From a virus, in IMG/VR virus record IMGVR_UViG_3300050138_000011, positions 1 through 21,874 of that record: 21,874 bases of DNA, one strand, 5' to 3'. The number at the start of each line of letters is the position of its first letter. Position 1 is the stretch's first letter. The position numbers and the translations under genes were made by a program. The notes beneath the pieces were generated by a model that was given only the letters and a program-made list of their open reading frames with translations, searched no databases and had not been told where the DNA came from. Positions 1-6,991 of this stretch are shown here, piece after piece.

Positions 1-97
1 GGACGGTCGTCGCCGTCTGCTGCGTCGTGCCGGTAGCACCCACGGTGTAAGGCTTGAGGTTCGCCACTATAGGCGGACGCGGAAACTGAAAGGACAT
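1..97 (-). CDS. N-terminal part of a fibre-accessory protein paralogue (partial)
   Basis: The frame starts at ATG 97, with GGAG eight bases upstream, and runs off the left edge. Its 32 residues start MSFQFPRPPIVANLKPYTVG and continue ATGTTQQTATTV. Twenty-one of them match residues 111-142 of the two-domain accessory protein encoded at 1945-2622, and the DNA is also clearly related. Here the second domain stands alone as its own gene. A duplication and a later fusion, or the reverse split, are both possible. The function is expected to be the same as that domain, presumably fibre-associated. Confidence 0.7.
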   Translation of the reverse strand, partial: MSFQFPRPPIVANLKPYTVGATGTTQQTATTV

Positions 98-115
98 TTG
101 ATTTACTCCGATCGT
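1..115 (-). repeat. Duplicated segment, copy 2 (start of the paralogous gene, cut by the window edge)
   Basis: This is the second copy of the segment at 2204-2313, covering the ribosome binding site and first 32 codons of the left-edge gene. The homology probably continues beyond the window. Confidence 0.7.
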
Positions 116-119
116 TACT

Positions 120-197
120 TCACAGCCGGCGTTGACGGCATGTCAGGCCAAGAGCGACAAGCGATGCGGCGATTTTCCTAAACATGTTCATTTCCAT
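120..197 (-). CDS. Short secretory-like ORF, 25 aa (possible signal-peptide remnant)
   Basis: Starting at ATG 197, which overlaps the previous TAA (TAATG), the frame encodes MEMNMFRKIAASLVALGLTC and ends in a basic RQRRL before TGA 122-120. The section MFRKIAASLVALG resembles the first residues of the beta-helix protein just upstream (MFKHLASIAAFCLASG). The hydrophobic part then breaks off without a mature region. It may be a remnant of another signal-bearing protein, a tiny membrane peptide, or chance. It fills the space before the next gene. Too short for composition tests. Confidence 0.35.
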   Translation of the reverse strand: MEMNMFRKIAASLVALGLTCRQRRL

Positions 198-1936
198 TAG
201 CAGTGCGTAACCAATCCAGCGGTGATAGTCAGCGTCGTCAGCGATACCGTGTTGGCGGAACAGTTCACGCCCGATGCTCCGTTGACTTCAAGCACGCCGG
301 TTCCGGCTGTAATCAAGTTGATCGAGATGTTCGGCCCGGCGCCGAACGCTGTGATCGTGACCGGCCCAGTGGACGATCCACCGAAACCAACGTTGTTCGC
401 ACTGCCCAGAACATTCACAGCGCCAGCGACAGCCAAATTGCCGAATATCTTGAACGCGCCGCCACTCACATTCTGCGGTTGCACCGTGATCGTGTCGCTC
501 CCCGGAACCAAATTGTCAGCGGCCCCGATCGTCGATCCGAGCCAATTGTTGAGGATCTGGGTGCCGGACCCTGCGGTGCCGTTGAGGGCATACGCCATGG
601 TCTGCGTGCCCTGGTCGTCATAAATGAAGTTGCCATCGAGTAGAATGTTCGTGGCGCCTTGGTCCTCTATCCCCACGCCCAGGGTGTATCCTTGGCCTTC
701 GTCCCATATGGCGTTGCCAAGGAGCTGTGCCTTTGACACGGTGCTGGCAAGAAATACGCCCGTCGCACCCGCTGTGCCATTTCCGTCGCCGCTGATCTGA
801 TTGATGCTGACGAGTAGGACTGAGACATTCTGCGCATTGACTCCACCCTCGCCCGCGTGGTTGCCTTGATTGTTGCCGGAAATCCGATTTCCGGTTATCG
901 AAATCGCATAGTGAGCCGCCGAAGCGCCGATCCCGTTGGCGATATCGACGCCGCTGAACCCATTCCCGGTAAGTTGGTTATTCGAAATGATAATGTCGTG
1001 CGACGCAGAAGGCTGCCCGGCATCATTGAGCACGCTGACGCCAGCCGCCATGTTGTCAGTTATGGTGGAGTTGCTGATGCCACAGTGATTCGTGCCGCCG
1101 TAGAAAGCATATCCCTCGTCGTTGATCCCGCTCACGGTGATGTTGTTGGCCCAGCAATCCGACGAGTTGACTGAGAACCCGACCGAGTTGCCCGAGTTGC
1201 TGAATACCGCGTTGTTGACCCATGCGTGCGTCGTATTCGTAGGGCCGAACGGTGTGTTTCGGAAGTCGGTTGAGGTCAATCCGCTCCACCAGAAATAGGT
1301 CAGAGTTCCGATGTTACCGAATCCACCGGAGAAGCCGCCGGTCTGAGCGGTGGCATTCCCGTCCAGCGTGCCCGCACCTTCAACCACGAGATTGGTTGAG
1401 TCCGCTGCCCCGACGAGCATGTCGCCATTGGTCGCCGCGATCAGCTTAAGCGTGCCGTCTATCACCAGATACGTGTGCGAGGGAAGCGACAGGGTGCCGA
1501 CCATGCAGACGACGCCGGGAGGCACATAGACGCGAGCTTTTGCCGCGCCACTGGTAAGCGCCGACTGGATTGCCGTGGTGTCAGAGGTCGATCCATCACA
1601 CTTGGCGCCAACGTCCACGACGTTGATGACGTTGCTCGCGACATTCAGCACGCCACCGGCAATGGACACACCCGCGCCCGGCGTGATCGTAACAAGGCTC
1701 GTGCCATTGCCACCCAGAAGGGGTGCATTCGGAACGGGAAGGCCGCCCGCCACCGCCTGTCCGTTGTTGTAGATACCTGCGCAGCCGTTGACGGTGCCAG
1801 GACCCATTGGAGCGCACGCGCCGGCTGTGATTCCCGTGCCGCCCAGAACGACAGCGTTCTGATCTGTCACTGGGGCAGCCGCCGCAATTCCGGAAGCAAG
1901 GCAGAATGCGGCGATCGATGCGAGGTGTTTGAACAC
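197..1936 (-). CDS. Right-handed beta-helix (tailspike-like) protein with signal peptide
   Basis: A GTG start at 1936, with AGAGG five bases upstream just after the previous stop, gives 579 residues. The N-terminus MFKHLASIAAFCLASGIAAA is a typical Sec signal peptide, probably cut near residue 21. After a Gly-rich lead, residues 106-145 read VVDVGAKCDGSTSDTTAIQS and VYVPPGVV, the hallmark entry of pectate-lyase-like tailspikes. Beta-helix coils run from about 150 to 480 (TITDNMAAGVSVLND, IIISNNQLTGNGFSGVDIAN, ISITGNRISGNNQGN). The C-terminus with SLTTLTITAGLVTHC is of the type seen at fibre ends of alphaproteobacterial phages. It likely binds or cuts a host polysaccharide. The stop TAA overlaps a short ORF start. 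Confidence 0.78.
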   Translation of the reverse strand: MFKHLASIAAFCLASGIAAAAPVTDQNAVVLGGTGITAGACAPMGPGTVNGCAGIYNNGQAVAGGLPVPNAPLLGGNGTSLVTITPGAGVSIAGGVLNVASNVINVVDVGAKCDGSTSDTTAIQSALTSGAAKARVYVPPGVVCMVGTLSLPSHTYLVIDGTLKLIAATNGDMLVGAADSTNLVVEGAGTLDGNATAQTGGFSGGFGNIGTLTYFWWSGLTSTDFRNTPFGPTNTTHAWVNNAVFSNSGNSVGFSVNSSDCWANNITVSGINDEGYAFYGGTNHCGISNSTITDNMAAGVSVLNDAGQPSASHDIIISNNQLTGNGFSGVDIANGIGASAAHYAISITGNRISGNNQGNHAGEGGVNAQNVSVLLVSINQISGDGNGTAGATGVFLASTVSKAQLLGNAIWDEGQGYTLGVGIEDQGATNILLDGNFIYDDQGTQTMAYALNGTAGSGTQILNNWLGSTIGAADNLVPGSDTITVQPQNVSGGAFKIFGNLAVAGAVNVLGSANNVGFGGSSTGPVTITAFGAGPNISINLITAGTGVLEVNGASGVNCSANTVSLTTLTITAGLVTHC

Positions 1937-1944
1937 GCGAGCCT

Positions 1945-2622
1945 CTATACGCCCGGCACCACGGCGCCGCTCTGCGATACAGACAGAACAACGGCTTGGG
2001 TGTTGACCAATTCAATCGATGTATTGGCAGCCTGATTAATGAAACTATCGCCGGTATACAGATAGACCAAGACAGACAAACCGGAGAAATTTGCGATTGG
2101 CACCTTGGCACCGTTCCATTTCTCCGCCGGGACCGCGATCATGATGCCCGCGCTCGCTGCCGACGCCGAGTTGATCAGGATGTTCGCGAGGAACGGAACG
2201 ATCGCTGCCGTCTGCTGCGTCGATCCGGTTGCTCCCACGCTGTATGGCTGGAGGTTCGTGACGACCTGCGGATATGGGAACGGGAATGGCATGGGGTTTT
2301 CTCCGATCGGCGAGAGCGGGCCGATGCCGCTTTGGACGTAGACGATCGAATCTCCCGCCACGGTCACAGCCGCGATCGACGAGGCATACCCCTGTTGCAG
2401 CAGGACGGATTGCCCCGGCATGATCGGAAGCGATGCCAGCGTGGCAAACACCCAGATGCCGCCCAGCGCCACATAGACCGTCGATGGACCGAGGTTAAGG
2501 ACCAAAAGCGACATGGAGGCGCCAGAGGCCGGCAGGTCCGCGCTCGACGATACCGGCGTCGCCTGGATCGATGTCAGACCGCATGGCACGAACCCAATCG
2601 GCGTGATGGGGTAGGAGTCCAT
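1945..2622 (-). CDS. Two-domain tail-fibre accessory protein
   Basis: The start ATG 2622 overlaps the fibre stop as TGATG; a GTG at 2634 is possible but less likely. The 225-residue protein has two domains. Residues 1-100 form a small beta domain with SMSLLVLNLGPSTVYVALGG, PIMPGQSVLLQQGYASSIAA and DSIVYVQSGIG, a pattern common in phage fibre-associated proteins. After a linker PLSPIGENP, residues 111-225 form a second domain beginning MPFPFPYPQVVTNLQPYSVG, matching the start of the gene at the left edge (21 of 32 residues). A possible internal start precedes Met111. The second domain ends SVSQSGAVVPGV. A role in fibre folding or tip decoration is inferred from place. Confidence 0.68.
   Translation of the reverse strand: MDSYPITPIGFVPCGLTSIQATPVSSSADLPASGASMSLLVLNLGPSTVYVALGGIWVFATLASLPIMPGQSVLLQQGYASSIAAVTVAGDSIVYVQSGIGPLSPIGENPMPFPFPYPQVVTNLQPYSVGATGSTQQTAAIVPFLANILINSASAASAGIMIAVPAEKWNGAKVPIANFSGLSVLVYLYTGDSFINQAANTSIELVNTQAVVLSVSQSGAVVPGV
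2204..2313 (-). repeat. Duplicated segment, copy 1 (start of accessory second domain)
   Basis: About 110 bases around the internal start are related in DNA to bases 1-115, sharing runs such as CCGTCTGCTGCGTCG and GAGGTTCG on the plus strand and GATCGGAG in the start region on the minus strand. Protein identity over the first 32 residues is 21 of 32. Confidence 0.7.
2290..2305 (-). promoter_or_regulatory. Probable internal translation start within the fibre-accessory gene
   Basis: GGAG lies eight bases before ATG 2292 (Met111 of the accessory protein). The stretch GAAAACCCCATG also forms the start region of the 66-aa gene at 19953. The paralogue at the left edge begins at the equivalent Met with GATCGGAG in the same place. 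An internal start would yield a separate 115-residue second domain. Confidence 0.5.
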
Positions 2623-3638
2623 CAATGTCCCCACGCTGTTATCGTGACGCCCAAAGTTGCCCCGCTTAGGAAATTACCGGTAACGTTTACTTCCGAAGCA
2701 TTTACTCGAGCAACGGCGATGCTTCCTGGATTAGAAGAACCTGGAGGCGTTGTGCCGCCGAAGCAGATCGACACACCTAGACATGCCGTCGCAAAGGCAA
2801 CCGGCAAAGTCACTGCGGTTGTAGACAAGCCTGCCCCGACAACTATAGCAGTCTCAAACACCTGCGTCTTGAATCCCCCAGGTAGCGTGTAGGAAAAGTC
2901 ACCCGCGATACCAGCAAGAACCCCTATGGTAAGAAGGTCAGGCGAACAAGATATGACACGCCAGTTTGTCCCGTCGGATTGGACAGACAAGAAAGAGTTT
3001 GTTCCGGTCGGCGAAATCGATGTTCCGGTCAGACCGCCGCCGACAAACCCTCCACCAGATGCTGCAATTGAGGAAGTGTCGCTGGTGCCGAATAGGAACC
3101 CAACCGGCATACCTGAGACGCTAGCCGCAGTCGGAAGGGTGACGGTGATTCCGTTTCCGACATCAATATATTGGCCCCAGTTGGCCGCTGTCAGTGTCGT
3201 GTTGCCGCTGAGAAAAGGACCGAGCCGCGCCGCCAGACCAAGCGGGAATATCTGCCAGTTCGCCCCGCCCGTGTCCGGGTCGGATGTATTGTTGTCCGCC
3301 GTCGAAAGCCATTGGAGCGGGAAGGTCGCCGATGAAATTACGGCGCCCTTTGGGTATCCGCCGATCGCGGTCGAGAAAGTCGCATCGTAGCCGATCGGGC
3401 CGCCGGCTTGCAGCCATTGGCTCCACAGCGTGGCGTAAAGGCCAAGCCCGTTGAAGTCCGCAATGTTCGGAGGAAGGCCGCCGGAGCCAGTCGGCGCGGC
3501 CGTGATCGGCGGGAAGCCAAGCTGCTGCGATGCGTTTCCGCCGCTAGCCGTCGCTGGGATGGTGTCATTGACATATCCAGAGGTCGCGTCCGTCGCCCAT
3601 GGCGTCGCGAACTTGTATGGAATTGAGCTCGCCAGCAT
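2622..3638 (-). CDS. Tail fibre protein with gp53-like C-terminal receptor-binding domain
   Basis: This 338-residue protein starts MLASSIPYKFATPWATDATS and has the N-terminal anchor common in fibres of small contractile phages: GGLPPNIADFNGLGLYATLW, WLQAGGPIGYDATFSTAIGG and PLQWLSTADNNTSDPDTGG, then WQIFPLG. The middle part (about 145-240) is a Thr/Ser/Gly-rich beta shaft with SFLSVQSDGTNWRVIS. The last 80 residues resemble the gp53-like fibre C-terminal domain: GGFKTQVFETAIVVGAGLS, VTLPVAFATACLGVSICFGG, and the final VTITAWGH. This tip would contact the host surface. Position after DUF2612 is as expected. The stop overlaps the next ATG (TGATG). Confidence 0.84.
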   Translation of the reverse strand: MLASSIPYKFATPWATDATSGYVNDTIPATASGGNASQQLGFPPITAAPTGSGGLPPNIADFNGLGLYATLWSQWLQAGGPIGYDATFSTAIGGYPKGAVISSATFPLQWLSTADNNTSDPDTGGANWQIFPLGLAARLGPFLSGNTTLTAANWGQYIDVGNGITVTLPTAASVSGMPVGFLFGTSDTSSIAASGGGFVGGGLTGTSISPTGTNSFLSVQSDGTNWRVISCSPDLLTIGVLAGIAGDFSYTLPGGFKTQVFETAIVVGAGLSTTAVTLPVAFATACLGVSICFGGTTPPGSSNPGSIAVARVNASEVNVTGNFLSGATLGVTITAWGH

Positions 3639-3641
3639 CGA

Positions 3642-4223
3642 TCAGGTCACCACTGTTACAACCACGCCGCACGGCACGGGTAGCACGCCGGAGTAATTCA
3701 CGATAGCAGAAGCTACCAGGTCCAGCGCCGAGGGGAAATTGTATGCCATCGCCATCGTGCCGGTGGTGGACACGTAGGAATTTCCGACCATTGGAATCAG
3801 ACCGTTCGCCCCGAACAGCAGGATCAGGATTTGGTTGATCGCCGGGATCGTCGCGTTGCAAATATTCGCCAGCGCTTTCGCGAGGATCAGAATGCGAAAG
3901 GCATCGTCGGTGAGGGAGTAGTTCGATGTCAGCGGTTCGCCGTCCCAGAATGGCGCCTGGTTCCACGGCAGACCGCTCACTCCAGCCGGACCGGTAAAGC
4001 CGAACCACAAGGTTGATGTGATCTGAAGGACGCGGCTTACCCCGACGATCCTACCCCACACGTCGAGGCCGTAGCCGACAGCGGTTTCGATGTTCCACAT
4101 GTCGGCATAGAACTGGTCGATGTTGGCGCGCGGATCGAAGTAGGCATTCAGGTTGGTGATCAGTTGAACGATCGTCGGGCTGTTCGCGAACTGCGAAAGA
4201 ATCGTGGCCTCGAAATCGATCAT
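3642..4223 (-). CDS. Baseplate protein, DUF2612 family (gp48/wedge tip-like)
   Basis: The start is ATG 4223 at an ATGA overlap; the longer frame overlapping the gpJ-like gene is Arg/Asp-rich shadow. The 193-residue protein closely follows the DUF2612 pattern: TNLNAYFDPRANIDQFYADM, WNIETAVGYGLDVWGRIVGV, ITSTLWFGFTGPAG, SLTDDAFRILILAKALANIC and NQILILLFGANG, ending SGVLPVPCGVVVTVVT. Proteins of this family follow gpJ-like proteins and connect wedges to tail fibres, much like P2 gpI. The C-terminal GxxxPxPxGV pattern is intact, so it looks full length. The tail fibre gene starts four bases after its stop. Confidence 0.86.
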   Translation of the reverse strand: MIDFEATILSQFANSPTIVQLITNLNAYFDPRANIDQFYADMWNIETAVGYGLDVWGRIVGVSRVLQITSTLWFGFTGPAGVSGLPWNQAPFWDGEPLTSNYSLTDDAFRILILAKALANICNATIPAINQILILLFGANGLIPMVGNSYVSTTGTMAMAYNFPSALDLVASAIVNYSGVLPVPCGVVVTVVT

Positions 4224-5644
4224 GAGCCGGTCGTCACATTGATGTCCGCGCCCGCGAGCGTCGGCATCTGATCGCTCTGCACCGTCAGGTCCGCGCTGGC
4301 CGCCGCGACCGCGTTCATCGTGACAGACGATACGGTCTGGTTCACGGCGACGGTCCACGAGCTGCCAGCCCCGGCGGTAATGATCGTTCCGCTCGCCACC
4401 GTATCAGGGCCGCCAACGGCATACACGAACTGGCCGATCGCGATCGTTCCAGTGACGCCGGAAACCGTGAGCGTGACGCCAGCTATCGAGCCAGTGAACG
4501 CCGCCGCTGGCGAGTTGAGCGCCTGCCCGATGGTGATCGATACGACCTGGCAGCCGGCGAATGCTGAGGCCGCCGCCGCCGCATAGTTGAGCGCGAAGAT
4601 TTCGGACCCGATGCCAGGTCGAATCGGGCCGTTTACCATCTCGCCCAAGAATGCCGTCACGATTGCCGCCTGAATCAGAACGGCGGCATTCGACGGAACT
4701 AGGCTTGAACTCTTGATTACCACGTTCATACAGATTGCGTCATTCGTCGCCACATCGTAATTGATCGTGTAGGACGGATAGGGCGGCGAATAGCCGGAAT
4801 TGGAATCATAGACCGTAACGGCGGTCCCGCCCTGCGTCGCACAGCCTGGATTGAGTTTTGACCATATGGCTTGACCGATCGCCTGCGCCGCGCCGCCCGC
4901 CACACAGACATAGAGCGCATTCGCAGCGACGGTCACGCCGTTGATCGTGGCCGGGCTCGCGGTGTTGTTCGAGTAGACGAAGGTCGAGATCACATCAGGC
5001 ACCGCCAGGATGGCGCCACGGATCGTCGGCGGGAACCCGGCACCATTGGCCGCGACCGATGCCCCGCGCCGCGCCTCGAATGCCGCCCGCGTCTCGACCG
5101 CATTGCCGACCACGCCGGATACGAGCGTCGCGGATGACCAGCCCAATATGCTCTGAGCAATCTGCACTGATGCTGGCACCGCAAGTGGGCCTGGATTGAC
5201 TGCGGCGAATGAGAGCGTGATCGATCCAGAGATGGGGATGACCCCAGACCCGGTGCAGAGATAGAGGTTCTGCGGGTCGGACACCACCGCGCCAATCGGT
5301 ATTGGCACGTTAACGAGGCCGCTGCACGCCACCTGGAGGACGGTCGATTGCGCTGGAAGCCGGGTCATGAAGTAAATTCGCCCGATACCATCCTGTTGCC
5401 GGCCGTAGGAAAAGGCAGGGTCCATGCCGTTGAATAGCGTGACCTGCTGGCCTTGTGAATCGCCAAGGATAGCCGACTCGCTGGTCACGAGCTGGCCCTG
5501 TGGTGTCTTGGCGTTCGGGTTGAGATTGCCACCAAATGCCGCGTTGAAGTCCGCCGTGGCGCCTGCCACAAGGGCGCTCTGCGGCGGGGCAATCCAGCCC
5601 GTGGGTGTGATCGTGATTGGTGGAACGCTGGTCTGGCCGCTCAT
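4220..5644 (-). CDS. Baseplate wedge protein, gpJ/gp47-like
   Basis: This 474-residue protein begins MSGQTSVPPITITPTGWIAP, then LVAGATADFNAAFGGNLNPN, with TPQGQLVTSESAILGDSQGQ and YGRQQDGIGRIYFMTRLPAQ, the standard N-terminal pattern of baseplate J-like proteins. Further segments are VETRAAFEARRGASVAANG and FPPTIRGAILAVPDVISTF. They build the peripheral baseplate wedge. Residues about 386-447 carry an extra beta-type module (VTLTVSGVTGTIAIGQFVYA to SGTIITAGAG) that resembles modules in the sheath and neck domain of this phage. The final segment ends VTTGS. It starts at the overlap with the 90-aa cargo gene and stops at ATGA into the DUF2612 gene. Confidence 0.85.
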   Translation of the reverse strand: MSGQTSVPPITITPTGWIAPPQSALVAGATADFNAAFGGNLNPNAKTPQGQLVTSESAILGDSQGQQVTLFNGMDPAFSYGRQQDGIGRIYFMTRLPAQSTVLQVACSGLVNVPIPIGAVVSDPQNLYLCTGSGVIPISGSITLSFAAVNPGPLAVPASVQIAQSILGWSSATLVSGVVGNAVETRAAFEARRGASVAANGAGFPPTIRGAILAVPDVISTFVYSNNTASPATINGVTVAANALYVCVAGGAAQAIGQAIWSKLNPGCATQGGTAVTVYDSNSGYSPPYPSYTINYDVATNDAICMNVVIKSSSLVPSNAAVLIQAAIVTAFLGEMVNGPIRPGIGSEIFALNYAAAAASAFAGCQVVSITIGQALNSPAAAFTGSIAGVTLTVSGVTGTIAIGQFVYAVGGPDTVASGTIITAGAGSSWTVAVNQTVSSVTMNAVAAASADLTVQSDQMPTLAGADINVTTGS

Positions 5645-5913
5645 GGTTTGCGCCTATAGAATGCGGCATATCCGTCGCACCCATCATATAAATTCCCATC
5701 GATGTCAGGGCGAGACATTATTTCGATTAGACCAATGACTCCGTATCCAAACCCTGGGATTGCCTCGACGGCAAGCAATACTCCTTCCACCGTCGGCGGG
5801 CATTCAATGTAAGGAACATCGCATTCCGCTTTCGGACCACCGCATCTCCAAAGACGAATTCCGTCCTTGTCTGAAGGTTCCGAAACCCAAATATCAGATT
5901 CCATCTTGCTCAT
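5641..5913 (-). CDS. Hypothetical 90-aa protein inserted between wedge genes
   Basis: This 90-residue protein is not recognised. It begins MSKMESDIWVSEPSDKDGIR and contains LWRCGGPKAECDVPYIECPP with three Cys, then VEGVLLAVEAIPGFGYGVIG, ending YAAFYRRKP. It is acidic and Trp/Tyr/Cys-bearing, unlike the Thr/Gly-rich structural proteins around it. It has no signal peptide. Both ends are coupled: it starts at TGATG with the gp25-like gene and its TGA overlaps the ATG of the gpJ-like gene at 5644. Its GC content is near 52 percent over 5701-5880, lower than the surrounding genes. Placement within a normally contiguous baseplate pair suggests a cargo (moron-like) insertion. No function is proposed. 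Confidence 0.55.
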   Translation of the reverse strand: MSKMESDIWVSEPSDKDGIRLWRCGGPKAECDVPYIECPPTVEGVLLAVEAIPGFGYGVIGLIEIMSRPDIDGNLYDGCDGYAAFYRRKP

Positions 5914-6266
5914 CAGAAGGATGCCACCTGGGTTGTGCCGGTGTTGCTATCGATGAATTGGACCTGCCCTGTCAACCGCCGCCCGGTCGGGCCGTTGAAA
6001 TAGATGGTCGGGTTGGTGCATCCGGGAACCGTGAGAGCTGCCACGACAAGCTGTGCGCGAATGAAAGAGAGCGGCGGCAGTTGGCCGAGAATTTGCTGAA
6101 AATATGGCACGCCATCGGCGGTGTTATACCAGACTTCGCCGAGGAACGTGCGGCAGGCCGAGGCCACGTCCTGCGTAACCGAATATGGATCGGTCGCCAT
6201 GGCAATGTTGCCGCTGGCGTCTAGGCACAAATCCCAAAGCGTTGTGTCTAAAAGAAGCGTGTTCAC
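5913..6266 (-). CDS. Baseplate wedge protein, gp25-like
   Basis: This 117-residue protein follows the spike, overlapping it by four bases (ATG 6266). Key parts are LLDTTLWDLCLDASGNIAMA, the QDVASACRTFLGEVWYNT segment, then FQQILGQLPPLSFIRAQLV and a closing TGRRLTGQVQFIDSNTGTTQ strand. In gp25-like proteins (T4 gp25, P2 W, Mu gp46 region) the segment QxIxxxLxTxxGExxxxxxxGV anchors the wedge to the sheath; here QDVASACRTFLGEVWYNTAD carries the corresponding GE. The order spike, gp25-like, gpJ-like is normal, although a small unrelated gene intervenes next. The stop overlaps that gene as TGATG. Confidence 0.82.
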   Translation of the reverse strand: MNTLLLDTTLWDLCLDASGNIAMATDPYSVTQDVASACRTFLGEVWYNTADGVPYFQQILGQLPPLSFIRAQLVVAALTVPGCTNPTIYFNGPTGRRLTGQVQFIDSNTGTTQVASF

Positions 6267-6991
6267 GCAACCGGTCCTGTGCTGTCGCTGCCTGTCGTCA
6301 CGTCAGTATGCTCATGAGTTGCCCATACCGTGCCATCGATAAACACGCCAGCGGACCCGATCGTGATGCTGTGGCCGCTTGACGAGAGGCTGATGGTTCC
6401 GCTCGAAACGATGTTTATGCCGGTCTGAGTGATCTGCACATACTGCGTCGCCGTGCCGCCGAGGAACGAGCCGAAGTAGCATCCATCCGACCAGCTCTGC
6501 TGGCGGTATGACCCTGGCGGCGATACGACCTTGGTGTTCTTAACGCCGGAAATGTCGCGGTCACAGATGATTGCCTGTCCGATGTCTCCTACCACCGGGT
6601 CGAGTATGACCGAGCCGACGCCGCTCTGAAGCCGGAAGCATGGCATGCCGGATACAACCCCATGCGGAACCTGATTGCCAAGCACGTCCTGCTGATTGAC
6701 CAGCGGTTGCACGTCCACCGTTGCCGGCGACCCTACGCCGCCACCATGCACCGCCTTGACGATCACGAGGCCTGAGAACGCCTTGCCGGCGATCACTTGG
6801 CGGAACATGAAGTCGAGGGCGCTGAACTGACTCCCCGCCGTCTGAAACCAGGCCTGTCCGGCATATCCGCCGGTATTTGGCAGCGGCGTCCCTGATGGAA
6901 CGCTTGGGGTGCCGCTGGCCGTGCGCGTAGATGGCGTCGCGCCGGGCGGCGCTGAGGCTGTGATGACTACAGTGGGTATGGTGGCGCTCAT
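6263..6991 (-). CDS. Baseplate central spike protein, Gp138/gpV-like with HxH apex
   Basis: The start is ATG 6991, overlapping the hub stop; the longer frame begins in the hub gene. The 242-residue protein has a Pro/Ala/Thr-rich lead, then an OB-fold type domain about 50-165 with VDVQPLVNQQDVLGNQVP and GDIGQAIICDRDISGVKNTK, as in the Gp138/gpV group. A spike stem follows (YVQITQTGINIVSSGTISL, GHSITIGSAGVFIDGT) and the tip is WATHEHTDVTTGSDSTGPV. In P2 gpV a His-x-His motif in each of three chains binds iron at the point of the needle; His226-Glu227-His228 would fit the same role. The protein pierces the host envelope on sheath contraction. Confidence 0.85.
   Translation of the reverse strand: MSATIPTVVITASAPPGATPSTRTASGTPSVPSGTPLPNTGGYAGQAWFQTAGSQFSALDFMFRQVIAGKAFSGLVIVKAVHGGGVGSPATVDVQPLVNQQDVLGNQVPHGVVSGMPCFRLQSGVGSVILDPVVGDIGQAIICDRDISGVKNTKVVSPPGSYRQQSWSDGCYFGSFLGGTATQYVQITQTGINIVSSGTISLSSSGHSITIGSAGVFIDGTVWATHEHTDVTTGSDSTGPVA

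Noticed and set aside
1996-2892. 298-codon plus-strand frame across the accessory and fibre genes
   Set aside because: It is Arg/Asp/His-rich with no motif and crosses two convincing minus-strand genes; it is a GC-rich shadow.
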